A DNA stretch of 64,000 nucleotides. It comes from Nocardia asteroides. Lineage in GTDB: Bacteria > Actinomycetota > Actinomycetes > Mycobacteriales > Mycobacteriaceae. Under the pieces are notes generated by a model. It was not told the origin of the DNA. It worked only from the letters and a program-made list of their open reading frames with translations, and searched no databases. A program made the position numbers and the translations under genes. The stretch is from assembly GCF_900637185.1 (NCBI RefSeq), contig NZ_LR134352.1:6624001-6688000 (forward strand), written 5' to 3'. Positions 16,379 to 24,775 of the stretch are shown here, in pieces (position 1 is the stretch's first letter; each line of letters starts with the position of its first letter).

Positions 16379-16781
16379 GCGACAAGTGTGCTAGATCGTT
16401 GCCCCACCGTCACATCCGGGCCCAGTATCGGTCCGTGGCCCCGCTCACAGCGCGTTGTCGGAGTGGGTATTTCGATGGGCACGAACAGCTTCCATCGATT
16501 TGCGACACCCTTGCGCACGGTTTCGGTGCGGTCGATGTCACGAATCCCGTTGTTCCCCACTGTTTCGCCCGCGTTCACCGCGCCGCGAGCACGCGTTCGC
16601 GCCGACGAGCTCGCACCGCGGCGGGTCCGGCGAACCTGCCGCCCGCGGGGTTTCGTCGCCGTACGCGCGACATTCCGGCCGATCCGCGTGGCCGCGACCG
16701 GCCCAGCAAACTTGCCGTAGCCCGAACACACCCGGCCTTTCCTCCCCCACCCCGGCGCCGCCGCTGCGTACCATCGGCCTC
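16379..16781. other. 403-base intergenic region, no gene seen
   Basis: Between two divergent genes. Open frames on both strands encode only Arg/Pro/Ser-rich nonsense without start signals. TACCAT at 16769-16774 near the right end fits a -10 element for the gene at 16782. Nothing else recognised. Confidence 0.5.
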
Positions 16782-17363
16782 ATGCGTAACGCTCTCGTGT
16801 TCGGACTGGTCGCCGCCGCGGCGCTGACGCTGCCCGGCTGCGGCACCGACGACACGCCGGCCGCCTCGCCACCGCCGACGACGAGCACCACCAGCACCTT
16901 CGCCGACGCCACCGGCGAGGCGCCCACCGACAGCTCGCCCAAGTCGGCCGAGGCGTCCGCCGGTGCCGCGCTCACCGTCACCGATATCCGGATCGGCCGT
17001 CAGCCCGGTTTCGACCGGGTGGTCTTCGCGCTCGCGGGGACCGGCACGCCCGGCTGGCAGGTCGACTACACCGACCGCGCGGTCCAGGACGGCAGCGGCA
17101 AGACCGTCGACGTGGCGGGCGACTCGATTCTCGAGGTCCGCATCCTGGGCTCGGCCTACCCGTTCGACTCGCCGGTGCCCGCCTATTCGGGCCCCGACCC
17201 CGCGACCGACCCGAGTGCGCCGGGCATCGCCGGCGTCTACAAGACCCTGGTCTTCGAGGGCACCACCCAGTCGTTCATCGGGGTCGAGGCCGACCGGCCG
17301 CCGTTCACGGTGACCGCCCTGACCAACCCGCCCCGGCTGGTCGTCGACATCGCCGTCCAGTAG
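16782..17363 (+). CDS. AMIN-like domain lipoprotein
   Basis: A 193-aa protein from ATG 16782, seven bases after TACCAT (16769-16774), so likely leaderless. A signal peptide with lipobox LPGC (RNALVFGLVAAAALTLPGC) precedes a Ser/Thr/Pro-rich linker. The mature domain (about 65-193) has VTDIRIGRQPGFDRVVFAL and ends PPFTVTALTNPPRLVVDIA, the pattern of AMIN-like beta-domains (FDRVVFEL ... PxRLVVDv) that occur in actinobacterial secreted proteins and are thought to bind the cell wall. Function otherwise unknown. Confidence 0.75.
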   Translation: MRNALVFGLVAAAALTLPGCGTDDTPAASPPPTTSTTSTFADATGEAPTDSSPKSAEASAGAALTVTDIRIGRQPGFDRVVFALAGTGTPGWQVDYTDRAVQDGSGKTVDVAGDSILEVRILGSAYPFDSPVPAYSGPDPATDPSAPGIAGVYKTLVFEGTTQSFIGVEADRPPFTVTALTNPPRLVVDIAVQ

Positions 17364-17423
17364 CTACCCCTACCGTGTGCGGGTATTTCCACCGACCGGA
17401 TCGCGCTGGTTAGACTGGGCACC

Positions 17424-17975
17424 GTGATCGCTCGGCATCCGCTCCTGCGCGCACCCGGCCTGGCCAGGGTGCTCGCCTTGCTGATGCTGCTGGCCGGGAT
17501 CGTGGCCATGCACTCGGCGGTCTTCGCCGGACCGGGCCATGCCGCCGAGGCGGATCACGCCGCGCACGGGCCCACCGAACCAGCGCGGACCGGCCACCTC
17601 GCGGCGGCCGAGCCCGCACCCACCGCAACCCACTCGCGCGCGGCCGGCACCCACGCGGCCGCGCCCCGTCACGACGCCGCCCCTGCCCTCCCCGTGCTCG
17701 CCGCCGCCTCCCCCGCCGCCGCGACGACGCCACTCGCCCCCGATCAGCGCGACACCGGCTGCGGCGCGGCCGGCTGCGACGAGCACTCGGCGGTGCATTC
17801 CTGCGTCTTCGTCCTCGTCGCGCTGGTACTCGCGGCGACGCTCGTGCTGCTCTACCGGCTGACCGATGTCGAGGCCGCGGCCGCGCGCGCCGTCCGCACC
17901 TGGCGGGGCAGGCGGGAGCGGCCGCCGCCGTGGACCGTCCTCACCCTGGCTCAACTGGCGATTCTGCGGATCTGA
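17424..17975 (+). CDS. DUF6153-family membrane protein
   Basis: A 183-aa protein from GTG 17424; TAGACT at 17411-17416 is seven bases upstream, again a leaderless layout. A first membrane helix (about 13-35, with the short exit MHSAVF) is followed by an extracellular His/Ala/Thr-rich region, a Cys-rich CGAAGCDEHSAVHSC motif, and a second helix (about 130-150). The cytosolic tail is basic. The MH..C pattern resembles DUF6153 proteins of unknown function. A DUF305 gene follows 74 bases downstream, and the conserved His/Cys in both suggests metal handling; this is inference. Confidence 0.65.
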   Translation: MIARHPLLRAPGLARVLALLMLLAGIVAMHSAVFAGPGHAAEADHAAHGPTEPARTGHLAAAEPAPTATHSRAAGTHAAAPRHDAAPALPVLAAASPAAATTPLAPDQRDTGCGAAGCDEHSAVHSCVFVLVALVLAATLVLLYRLTDVEAAAARAVRTWRGRRERPPPWTVLTLAQLAILRI

Positions 17976-18049
17976 CAGGTCAGCCCGCCACCGGCGTGTC
18001 CGGCGGCGGTTCCCGTCCCGCGTTCCCACGAATCCCCAGGAGGATCCCC

Positions 18050-18673
18050 ATGTTCATCAGCCGTACCCGCGCCACCGTCCTCGCCGTCACCGCCGCGAGC
18101 GCCCTGCTGCTCGCCGCGGGCTGTAGCGACGACAACGACGCGACCACCCACGACGCCCACTCCGCGACCAGCTCGGCGAGCGCGACCGGCGCCACGGCCG
18201 CGGCTCGCACCGATTTCAACGACGCCGACGTCACCTTCCTGCAGATGATGTACCCGCACCACGCGCAGGCGGTCGAGATGGCGAAGATGGTGCCGAGCCA
18301 CACCCAGAACCAGCAGCTGATCGCGCTGGCCGCGCAGGTGGAGCAGGCCCAGGCGCCGGAGATGCAGCAGATCACCACCCTGCTGACCAGTTTCGGCAAG
18401 CCCGCACCGAGCGCGGGCGCCGGGCACGAGGGCCACTCGATGCCGGGCATGATGACCGACGCGCAGATGAGCGCGCTGCAGGCGGCCCAGGGCGCCGAGT
18501 TCGACAAGCAGTGGGTGGAGATGATGATCGAGCACCACCTGGGCGCGGTCGACATGGCCCGCACCGAGCTCGCGAACGGCGTCAATCCGGAGTCCAGGCA
18601 GCTCGCCACGGCCATCGTGGCCGCTCAGGAGGCCGAAATCGCCACCATGCGTGGCATGCTCGGCCAGCGCTGA
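18050..18673 (+). CDS. DUF305 lipoprotein
   Basis: A 207-aa protein from ATG 18050 with ribosome-binding site CAGGAGG. A lipoprotein signal peptide (lipobox LAAGC) and Ser/Thr linker lead into a four-helix DUF305 domain with both hallmark motifs, FLQMMYPHHAQAVEMAKM (about 65-82) and MMIEHHLGAVDMAR (about 163-176), and a Met/His-rich loop GHEGHSMPGMM between them. The paired HH motifs resemble metal sites in ferritin-like folds; some DUF305 genes accompany copper resistance. It is the partner of the DUF6153 gene. A second DUF305 protein lies at 24146. Confidence 0.85.
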   Translation: MFISRTRATVLAVTAASALLLAAGCSDDNDATTHDAHSATSSASATGATAAARTDFNDADVTFLQMMYPHHAQAVEMAKMVPSHTQNQQLIALAAQVEQAQAPEMQQITTLLTSFGKPAPSAGAGHEGHSMPGMMTDAQMSALQAAQGAEFDKQWVEMMIEHHLGAVDMARTELANGVNPESRQLATAIVAAQEAEIATMRGMLGQR

Positions 18674-18680
18674 CCGGGTA

Positions 18681-18710
18681 CCGGCGCCGGGCCGCGTGGT
18701 CCGGCGCCGG
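18681..18710 (+). terminator. hairpin terminator after DUF305 gene
   Basis: The palindromic decamer CCGGCGCCGG occurs at 18681-18690 and 18701-18710, giving a stable stem with a 10-base loop eight bases after the stop. Confidence 0.55.
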
Positions 18711-18844
18711 GACCGGCCCGACGTCTCGGTTGGTCATCGAAATCGCCACCGCGAGCTGACGTCACCCGCCTCCAGCCAGTACGGTCGATATGTTCGGCTC
18801 CGGCGCAATCCGGAGCCGGCGGCCCCGAGGGAGGAGAGGGAGAC

Positions 18845-19360
18845 ATGAGAAGACAGGAACGCGTGGGGGTCACCGCGGCGCTCACGGCCGCCGCGACCGG
18901 CCTGATCCTGGTCGCCTGCACCAACCAGGTCCCCGGCGACGCGCAGGCCAACCAGGCCGACCTCGCCTCCTACACCTCCGAGGTGGCCGCGTCCTCGGCG
19001 GCGCGCGTGGAAAAGGCCAACGACACCGCCTGCGACGGCCTGCGCGCGGCCAACAAGAGCTCGGTGACCGCGTTCAACGCCTACATCGACGCCAGCAACA
19101 GCAGGGCGCCCGACACCGACGCCAAGGCCGACGAAGCCGTCACCACGCTGCGCAACAACGCCAAGGATCTCGGCCGCAAGATCACCAACGACGTGATCCC
19201 CTCGCTGGCCACCCCGTTGCGCGCCTACCGCGACAACACCAACACCCTGGCCGACACGCTCGAACGCCGGGCTCCCACCGACGAACTCAACGGCGTGATC
19301 GACACCTTCAACGCCGCCAAGGACACCGCGATCGACGTGTGCAAGCCGTACGGCAACTGA
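18845..19360 (+). CDS. conserved lipoprotein of unknown function
   Basis: A 171-aa protein from ATG 18845 with a strong GGGAGG site. The lipobox LVAC follows a hydrophobic signal (AALTAAATGLIL). The mature protein is almost all alpha-helical, with repeated Ala/Asn/Asp-rich helices (VAASSAARVEKANDTACDGL, KADEAVTTLRNNAKDLGRK) and two cysteines (TACDG near 62 and DVCKPYG near the end) that could form a disulfide. I do not recognise a named family. It is separated by 171 bases from DUF305 and 63 bases from the serine hydrolase. Confidence 0.65.
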   Translation: MRRQERVGVTAALTAAATGLILVACTNQVPGDAQANQADLASYTSEVAASSAARVEKANDTACDGLRAANKSSVTAFNAYIDASNSRAPDTDAKADEAVTTLRNNAKDLGRKITNDVIPSLATPLRAYRDNTNTLADTLERRAPTDELNGVIDTFNAAKDTAIDVCKPYGN

Positions 19361-19423
19361 TCACCGTAACAAGAACGTCACTGTTCGCGATTGCCTTTCC
19401 GGAGTCTTCATCGGGAGGGTTGT

Positions 19424-20755
19424 GTGCGCGGGTCAGTGAAACATGGTGTGGCGGCGCTGGTTGCCGCGATGGCGCTGGGTTCGGGAGCGCTGTTGCCGGG
19501 CGCGGCGCAGGCCGAACCCGGCACCGCCAAGCAGTGCGAGGTCAGTTCGGGCCGCACGCCGCAGACGGCGACACCCGCCGAGGCGGCGCTGGATCCGGAC
19601 CGGCTCGCCGCCACCATGAACCTGGCGGTCGACACCACCCGCTTCAACATCCAGCTATATCGCAACAACTGCCTGGTCGCCGCGGGTCCGCGTAACGCCG
19701 AATCGGGCGGGGTCGCCTGGAATCTGTGGAGCGGCACCAAGAGCGTGGTCGCGCTGGTGGCGGGTCTGGCCGTGGACGAGGGCAAGCTGGTGGTCGACGA
19801 GCCGATCGGCCGCTACCTGCCCGAGGGCCTGGGCGACGCCGCGCATCGGGAGATCACCGTGCGCAACCTGCTCACCGAGTCCTCCGGGATGGAGGTGGCG
19901 GTCGCCGCCGAGGGCATGACCGGGCTGGCCGCGCTCGACCCGAATGTCGTCGCCCAGGCGCTGGCCATGCCGATCGAGCGCCCGCAGGGCACCATGTTCC
20001 GCTACAGCCAGCGCGCGGTGGACCTGCTGGTCTACATCGTGCAACGGGCCGTCGGCGAGGATTTCCAGGACTTCGCGCAGCGAAAGCTGTTCGACCCCTT
20101 GGGTATCGCGCGCTCGGACTACTTCTGGGCCCGTGACCGGGCCGGGAACACCTACGGCCACGCGCATCTGATCCTGCCGCCCGACGACTTCGCCAAACTC
20201 GGCCTGCTGGTGGGCAATCGGGGCCGCTGGAACGAGCGGCAGGTGATCTCCGACGACTACATGCGCGCCGCGCTCTCGCCCTCGGCGAGCATGCCCTGCT
20301 ACGGCTTCCTGTTCGTGATCAACGGCGCTCCGTGCCGGCTCGAGTTCCCCGGCCTGCCCGACGACGCGGTGAAGATGTCGGGCATGCTGCGCAACGACAG
20401 CTACATCGTGCCCAGCCTGGGCCTGATGCTGAACTGGACCGGCGTGGCCACGCCGGGCGCCTCCTCGACCTACACCCACAATGTGATGCGCTCGCTGGTG
20501 GCGTCTTTCGTCGACCGGCAGCTACCCGATCCCGGCCCGTATCAGGAGCGGCCCGACGTGAGCGTGACCGATCCGATGATCGCGCGCCCCGACGCGCTCC
20601 TCGGCACGCTGGGCATCGGACCCTACGCCTATCCGGGGTGCAGTTTCGTCGACTGCCTGGGCGAGACGCCCAAGCCGCCGTTCTCGGATTGGCCGCCCGG
20701 CTGCGTCGTGCTGGGCTGCGTCGGAAGCGATCCGGCGACGCCCGGGATCCGCTGA
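19424..20755 (+). CDS. secreted serine hydrolase, beta-lactamase/PBP class C family
   Basis: A 443-aa protein from GTG 19424, chosen because GGGAGGG (19413-19419) sits just upstream and a signal peptide (AALVAAMALGSGALLPGAAQA) follows. The class C SxxK motif is WSGTK (Ser103, Lys106), preceded by the typical rise through AWNLW; a Tyr-containing RYSQRAVDLL stands at the position of the second (YxN-type) motif. Members act as esterases or peptidases, only rarely as true beta-lactamases. The C-terminal 80 residues are Pro/Asp-rich with four cysteines (GCSFVDC, GCVVLGC). Substrate unknown; acts outside the membrane. Confidence 0.8.
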   Translation: MRGSVKHGVAALVAAMALGSGALLPGAAQAEPGTAKQCEVSSGRTPQTATPAEAALDPDRLAATMNLAVDTTRFNIQLYRNNCLVAAGPRNAESGGVAWNLWSGTKSVVALVAGLAVDEGKLVVDEPIGRYLPEGLGDAAHREITVRNLLTESSGMEVAVAAEGMTGLAALDPNVVAQALAMPIERPQGTMFRYSQRAVDLLVYIVQRAVGEDFQDFAQRKLFDPLGIARSDYFWARDRAGNTYGHAHLILPPDDFAKLGLLVGNRGRWNERQVISDDYMRAALSPSASMPCYGFLFVINGAPCRLEFPGLPDDAVKMSGMLRNDSYIVPSLGLMLNWTGVATPGASSTYTHNVMRSLVASFVDRQLPDPGPYQERPDVSVTDPMIARPDALLGTLGIGPYAYPGCSFVDCLGETPKPPFSDWPPGCVVLGCVGSDPATPGIR

Positions 20756-20877
20756 GGCGGTACCCACCCTGAACAGGGTCAAGGAAACGCGCGGCGACCG
20801 GCTATTTCCCGGCATCCGGCGTGGTTCAATCGATCGCCCCACCAGACGATCGATCCCTCTCCCCCGCGAGGTGTGCC

Positions 20878-21252
20878 ATGTCATTCTGGGAAGTCATCTG
20901 GCTCATCATTGTGAGCTTCGCTTTTGTCGCCTACCTGCTCATGGTCTTCATGATCATCGGAGACCTGTTCCGTGATCACAAGACCTCGGGCTGGGTGAAG
21001 GCGATCTGGATCATCTGCTTGATCTTCCTGCCGTTCCTCACCGCCCTGGTGTACCTGATCGCGCGCGGTCAGGGCATGGCCGAGCGGTCGCAGGCGCAGG
21101 CCAAGGAGATCCAGCAGGCCCAGGATTCCTACATCAGGGAGACCGCGGGCACCAATCCGGCCGCGCAGATCGCCGACGCCAAGCGGCTGCTCGACGCGGG
21201 TTCGATCACCCAGGCCGAATTCGAGCAGCTCAAGGCCAAAGCACTGTCCTGA
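20878..21252 (+). CDS. SHOCT-domain membrane protein
   Basis: A 124-aa protein from ATG 20878 with GAGG upstream. Two membrane helices (about 4-27 and 39-60) of the cardiolipin-synthase N-terminal (PLDc_N) kind carry RDHKTSGWVKAIWIICLIFLP. The C-terminus AAQIADAKRLLDAGSITQAE is a SHOCT oligomerisation motif. Proteins of this architecture are common in actinobacteria and of unknown role. A 12-bp hairpin terminates the transcript. Confidence 0.8.
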   Translation: MSFWEVIWLIIVSFAFVAYLLMVFMIIGDLFRDHKTSGWVKAIWIICLIFLPFLTALVYLIARGQGMAERSQAQAKEIQQAQDSYIRETAGTNPAAQIADAKRLLDAGSITQAEFEQLKAKALS

Positions 21253-21264
21253 GCGCCGTTCCGC

Positions 21265-21309
21265 CCGACAGCCTCGTCCACCGATCCGGTCGGTGTGCGA
21301 GGCTGTCGG
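21265..21309 (+). terminator. hairpin terminator after SHOCT gene
   Basis: Perfect 12-bp stem (21265-21276 with 21298-21309) with an inner small stem in the loop and a TCTTC tail. Confidence 0.75.
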
Positions 21310-21391
21310 TCTTCATCGCGGTCGCGTATTCTCGAAGCCGCCGGACAGGACCAGTAGGGACCGGTGCACGCTCGCGAGAGGAGCCGCCCTC

Positions 21392-22123
21392 ATGCCCGCA
21401 CCGCTGCGCGACAGCGCAGTGCCCAAACACGAACAGCTGCGCGCGATCCTGTTGCAGAAATGCACGCGCGAGCTACAGCCGGGCGACCTGATGACCAGCG
21501 AACGCAACCTCATGCAGGACTACGGCGTCAGCCGGATCACCGTGCGTGAGGCGATCGGTCAGCTGGTCAACGAGGGCTATCTGGTCCGGGTCCGCGGCAA
21601 GGGCACCTTCGTGGCGCACCGGCCGGTGCAGTCGCGGCTGCATCTGGCCTCGTTCACCGAGGAGATGCGCACGCTCGGCCATCAGCCGACCACCCTGGTG
21701 CTGGTCGCCGAGGAGGCCGTGCCGCCGGAGGCCACCGCCCGCGCGCTGCGCCTGCCCACCGACGCGCGCGCCTATCACGTGCGCAGGCTGCGGCTGGCCG
21801 ACGAGGAGCCGATCAGCGTCGACGACGCCTGGTTCAATCCCGAACTGCTGCCCGGCCTGATCTCGCACGACCTCACCGGATCGATCTACCGGACCACCGC
21901 CGAGCACTACGGCCGTCCGATCGAGCGGGCCGAGCAGACCGTGGACGCCCAGGCCGCCGACACCGGGATCGCCGTGCTGCTCGGCGTCAAGAAGGGCGCT
22001 CCCGTCCTGCATTTCGACCGGGTGTCGTTCAGCGCGGAGGTGCCGATCGAGCACACCCACAGCTGGTATCGCGCCGACCGCTATCGCGTCCAGATGGAAG
22101 TCGGTCACCGATCCCAGCTATGA
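21392..22123 (+). CDS. GntR-family regulator with UTRA domain (HutC/DasR type)
   Basis: A 243-aa regulator from ATG 21392. The winged helix at the N-terminus reads LQPGDLMTSERNLMQDYGVSRITVREAIGQLVNEGYLVRVRGKGTFVA, the GntR signature. From about residue 85 a UTRA effector domain begins (SFTEEMRTLGHQPTTLVL, RLPTDARAYHVRRLRLADEEPI) and ends VEIEHT-like VPIEHTHSWYRADRYRVQMEV. UTRA regulators sense sugars phosphates, amino-acid derivatives or urocanate. DasR and NagR repress N-acetylglucosamine use, but no such genes are adjacent, so the regulon is unknown. The small secreted gene follows after 63 bases. Confidence 0.85.
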   Translation: MPAPLRDSAVPKHEQLRAILLQKCTRELQPGDLMTSERNLMQDYGVSRITVREAIGQLVNEGYLVRVRGKGTFVAHRPVQSRLHLASFTEEMRTLGHQPTTLVLVAEEAVPPEATARALRLPTDARAYHVRRLRLADEEPISVDDAWFNPELLPGLISHDLTGSIYRTTAEHYGRPIERAEQTVDAQAADTGIAVLLGVKKGAPVLHFDRVSFSAEVPIEHTHSWYRADRYRVQMEVGHRSQL

Positions 22124-22186
22124 AACAGACATATTTCAGATACTGTATGGGCGCTATCACAGCGAAGTGCTCGGAGGTATCGCCCC

Positions 22187-22462
22187 ATGTCCATCCGTAA
22201 GTCCACCAGCCGGGCCGGCCTGCTGGCCGTGCTCGCCGCCGGAACCCTGCTCGGCTCCGGCGGCACCGCCAGTGCCATCGGCGGCCTCGATTGGGACCTG
22301 CTGCCGTCGGGTTCGGTCGAGATCGGCCCGCCCACCGGCAGTTCCATGGGTTCGGTCGACGTCGGCAGCGGCACCGGTTCCTTCGACGCCGATCTGGGTT
22401 CGTCGGCGCCGGTGCCCCCGCCCAACACCGGCTCGGCCGTCCTGCCCGGTTCCGCGGGCTGA
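22187..22462 (+). CDS. small secreted protein
   Basis: A 91-aa protein from ATG 22187 with a GGAGG site. A signal peptide (RAGLLAVLAAGTLLGSGGTASA) precedes a mature part of about 62 residues rich in Gly, Ser, Asp and Pro (GGLDWDLLPSGSVEIGPPTG). No fold or family is recognised; small low-complexity exported proteins like this are frequent in Nocardia. It is followed by a bidirectional terminator. Confidence 0.6.
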   Translation: MSIRKSTSRAGLLAVLAAGTLLGSGGTASAIGGLDWDLLPSGSVEIGPPTGSSMGSVDVGSGTGSFDADLGSSAPVPPPNTGSAVLPGSAG

Positions 22463-22468
22463 GTTCCC

Positions 22469-22499
22469 CCGCGGCGCGCCCGTTTCCGGCGCGCCGCGG
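22469..22499. terminator. bidirectional hairpin terminator
   Basis: Perfect 12-bp stem (22469-22480 with 22488-22499), loop CGTTTCC, between convergent stops at 22462 and 22504. Confidence 0.8.
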
Positions 22500-22503
22500 T
22501 TCC

Positions 22504-24099
22504 TCAGATGACGCTGCCCACGTCGGTACGGACGAGGTTCTCCAGCGCCCGTTCGGCGATGGCGGCGATGGTCATGGAGGGGTTGCAGGCGGCGGTGTTG
22601 CCGGGCATCAGGGCACCGTCGATGACGTAGAGACCACGCTGACCGAGCACCCGGCCGTCCAGATCGCAGACCGAGCCCATGTTCGCCCCACCCAGCGGGT
22701 GCCAGGTGGACGGGAACAGGGCGTTGGTGTCGACGAGGGTGCTGCCGGGACCGGCGATCCGAGCGACGGCGGGACCGATGTGGCCGTCCTGGATCGCGCG
22801 GTCACCGTCGCCGGGCCAGCGCAGGGTCGCGGCGTCCTTGCCCGCGTCGTAGACGAATTCGCCGCGACCGGAGCTCACGCCGTAACCGACGAGCATGGTG
22901 GCGCCCGGGTCGATCGGCAGCGACGGGATCGACGCCTGGATGACCGTGAACGCGGCCTGCGGGTCGGACCAGTTCTTGCTGCCGTACACGACCGGACCGC
23001 CCTGTGCCGCCCCGAATCCCGCGGCCGGATCGCGCCACACGTAGATCCGGTCGGCGTTGGTGCCCCAGCCGCGACCGACATCGTCGGGCAGATCGGGAAT
23101 CAGGCCGGTGGCGCGCGCCCGCACCAGCATCCTGGTGGTGTTGAGGCTGCCCGCCGACAGCACCAGCGCGCCGGTGGTGATCACCTTGTGCTCCAGCACG
23201 TTTCCGGACGTGTCGACCCGGTCCACACGCACCACCCAGCGGCCGTCGGGGGCGCGCTCGATCTCGGTCACCTCGTGCAGGGTCTGCACCTCGACCAGGC
23301 CGGTGGCCTCGGCGGCGGCGATATAGGTGACGTCGACGGAGTGCTTGCCGCCGTTGTTCACCCCGAGCGCGCCGTCACCGTTGGTGTAGGACGGCCGCAT
23401 CTCCCCACGCAGCTCGGCGAGCGCGTAGTTCCAGTCGATCGGCATCGGAATCTTCGACAGCGGCAAGCCCGCGCCGCGCACCCGTTCGGCGAAGATCCGT
23501 GCCGCCGCGTAGTTCTCGTGGGCGACGAGCTCGTCGGGCGCGGTCGCGAGCCCGAGCATGCGCGCCACGCGCGGGTAGTGGACGCGGTCCAGCCGGTCCC
23601 AGTCGAGCCCGGCCGGAAAGTGCGCCTCGAAGACCGCGCGCTCCGGTTGCAGCGACATCCCCTGGTAGATCAGCGAACCACCGCCGAGCCCGGCGGCGCA
23701 CAGGGCCGTCATGCCCTCACCCGGAACCGCCTCCACCAGACCGGCGTAGGGCTCGAAGACCAGCGGCCTGCCGAACACCATGGGGTCGGAGCGATACCAG
23801 AGCATCCGCTTGTCGGGTTGCGTGGCCAGCGGGAAGGTCTGGGCGTTCGGCCCGGTCTCCCAGCGCCTGCCCCGCTCCAGCAGCAGCACCGGCACCTTGG
23901 CCTGGGCCAGGCGCAGCGCGGTGACGCCGCCGCCGAATCCCGATCCGATGACGACGACGCGGCGTTCCTCGGTGGTCAGCGGGATGCCGCCGTGACGGGC
24001 GGCGATGCCGGGTACGGCCCCGGCGGTCCGGGCGGTGGCGAGGGTCAGTCCTGCGGCGGCCGCACCGGTCAGCAGGGTACGGCGGGTGAACTTCGGCAT
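22504..24099 (-). CDS. choD: secreted cholesterol oxidase (GMC oxidoreductase)
   Basis: A 531-aa protein with a twin-arginine signal (FTRRTLLTGAAAAGLTLA) for Tat export. The FAD Rossmann motif VVVIGSGFGGGVTALRLAQ, then CAAGLGGGSLIYQG, match class I (non-covalent FAD) cholesterol oxidases of Streptomyces, Rhodococcus and Brevibacterium. Catalytic His467 (TWHPLGGANMG) and Asn506 (NTAACNPSMT) are present. The enzyme oxidises the 3-beta-OH of cholesterol with O2 and isomerises the product to cholest-4-en-3-one, releasing H2O2. It is the third gene of a minus-strand operon with LVIVD and DUF305 genes and is likely controlled by the divergent TetR. Confidence 0.9.
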   Translation of the reverse strand: MPKFTRRTLLTGAAAAGLTLATARTAGAVPGIAARHGGIPLTTEERRVVVIGSGFGGGVTALRLAQAKVPVLLLERGRRWETGPNAQTFPLATQPDKRMLWYRSDPMVFGRPLVFEPYAGLVEAVPGEGMTALCAAGLGGGSLIYQGMSLQPERAVFEAHFPAGLDWDRLDRVHYPRVARMLGLATAPDELVAHENYAAARIFAERVRGAGLPLSKIPMPIDWNYALAELRGEMRPSYTNGDGALGVNNGGKHSVDVTYIAAAEATGLVEVQTLHEVTEIERAPDGRWVVRVDRVDTSGNVLEHKVITTGALVLSAGSLNTTRMLVRARATGLIPDLPDDVGRGWGTNADRIYVWRDPAAGFGAAQGGPVVYGSKNWSDPQAAFTVIQASIPSLPIDPGATMLVGYGVSSGRGEFVYDAGKDAATLRWPGDGDRAIQDGHIGPAVARIAGPGSTLVDTNALFPSTWHPLGGANMGSVCDLDGRVLGQRGLYVIDGALMPGNTAACNPSMTIAAIAERALENLVRTDVGSVI

Positions 24100-24145
24100 T
24101 CGGGAAAACCTTCATCGGTGGGGGTGGGAATGATGTGTGCCCGGC

Positions 24146-24775
24146 TCAGGCGCGGCGGTCGAGCAGCAGGCCGAGCAACCCGGCCTCGCGGCCCTGGCCG
24201 GTGATCATGTCGCGGGCCGCGCGCTCGACGTGGCCGCCGTCGAGCCGGGCGTCGGCCGCGGCGGCCATCTCGATGCCGCCGTGGTGATGTCGCTGCATGA
24301 GCCGCAGGAACAGCACCTCGGCCGGGCCGCCACGGGCCGCGGCGAGTGCGTCGAGCTCGGCCGTGCTCGCCATGCCGGGCATCGTCGAATGATGGTGCGC
24401 GAGGTCGACACCGGCGTGCCGGTGCGCGCCGACGGGACGCATCCAGGCCATCGGCTCGGCGGCGGTGACCGGCGCGTCCGCCAGCCGCAGCCAGCCGAGC
24501 AGCAGGCCCAGCTCGGTGCGCTGGGTGTCGGCGATCTGCCGGGCCAGCGCGCGCACCGCCGGGTCGGCGGCCGGGTCCAGCCGGTCGACCAGTGCGAGCG
24601 CCTGACCGTGGTGGGCGACCATGTCCTGCACGAAACCGATCTCGGTCGCGGTCAGCACCGGCGCCGCGGGCAGTGCGCCGCCGGGCAGCAGCGGGCGCAG
24701 CGCGGCGCCCATGGCCAGCGACATCGCGATCACGCCGATCGCGGCGGCGGCCCGGATCACGCGGTACCGGTTCAT
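24146..24775 (-). CDS. DUF305 membrane-anchored protein
   Basis: A 209-aa protein from ATG 24773-24775, whose start overlaps the end of the LVIVD gene (ATGA, 24772-24775), showing translational coupling. An uncleaved or signal helix at the N-terminus (AAAAIGVIAMSLAMGAAL) is followed by a DUF305 domain with VQDMVAHHGQALALVDRL and LFLRLMQRHHHGGIEMA. A His-rich segment (AHRHAGVDLAHHHSTMPGM) lies in the middle. Compared with the DUF305 at 18050 it has a Trp-containing insert. The His/Met content suggests a metal ligand role outside the membrane; here it may serve the oxidase operon. Confidence 0.85.
   Translation of the reverse strand: MNRYRVIRAAAAIGVIAMSLAMGAALRPLLPGGALPAAPVLTATEIGFVQDMVAHHGQALALVDRLDPAADPAVRALARQIADTQRTELGLLLGWLRLADAPVTAAEPMAWMRPVGAHRHAGVDLAHHHSTMPGMASTAELDALAAARGGPAEVLFLRLMQRHHHGGIEMAAAADARLDGGHVERAARDMITGQGREAGLLGLLLDRRA

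Noticed and set aside
16455..16781. 108-codon upstream extension of the AMIN-like lipoprotein
   Set aside because: Encodes Arg/Pro/Ser-rich sequence without a signal, whereas ATG 16782 starts a perfect lipoprotein signal peptide behind a -10 element.
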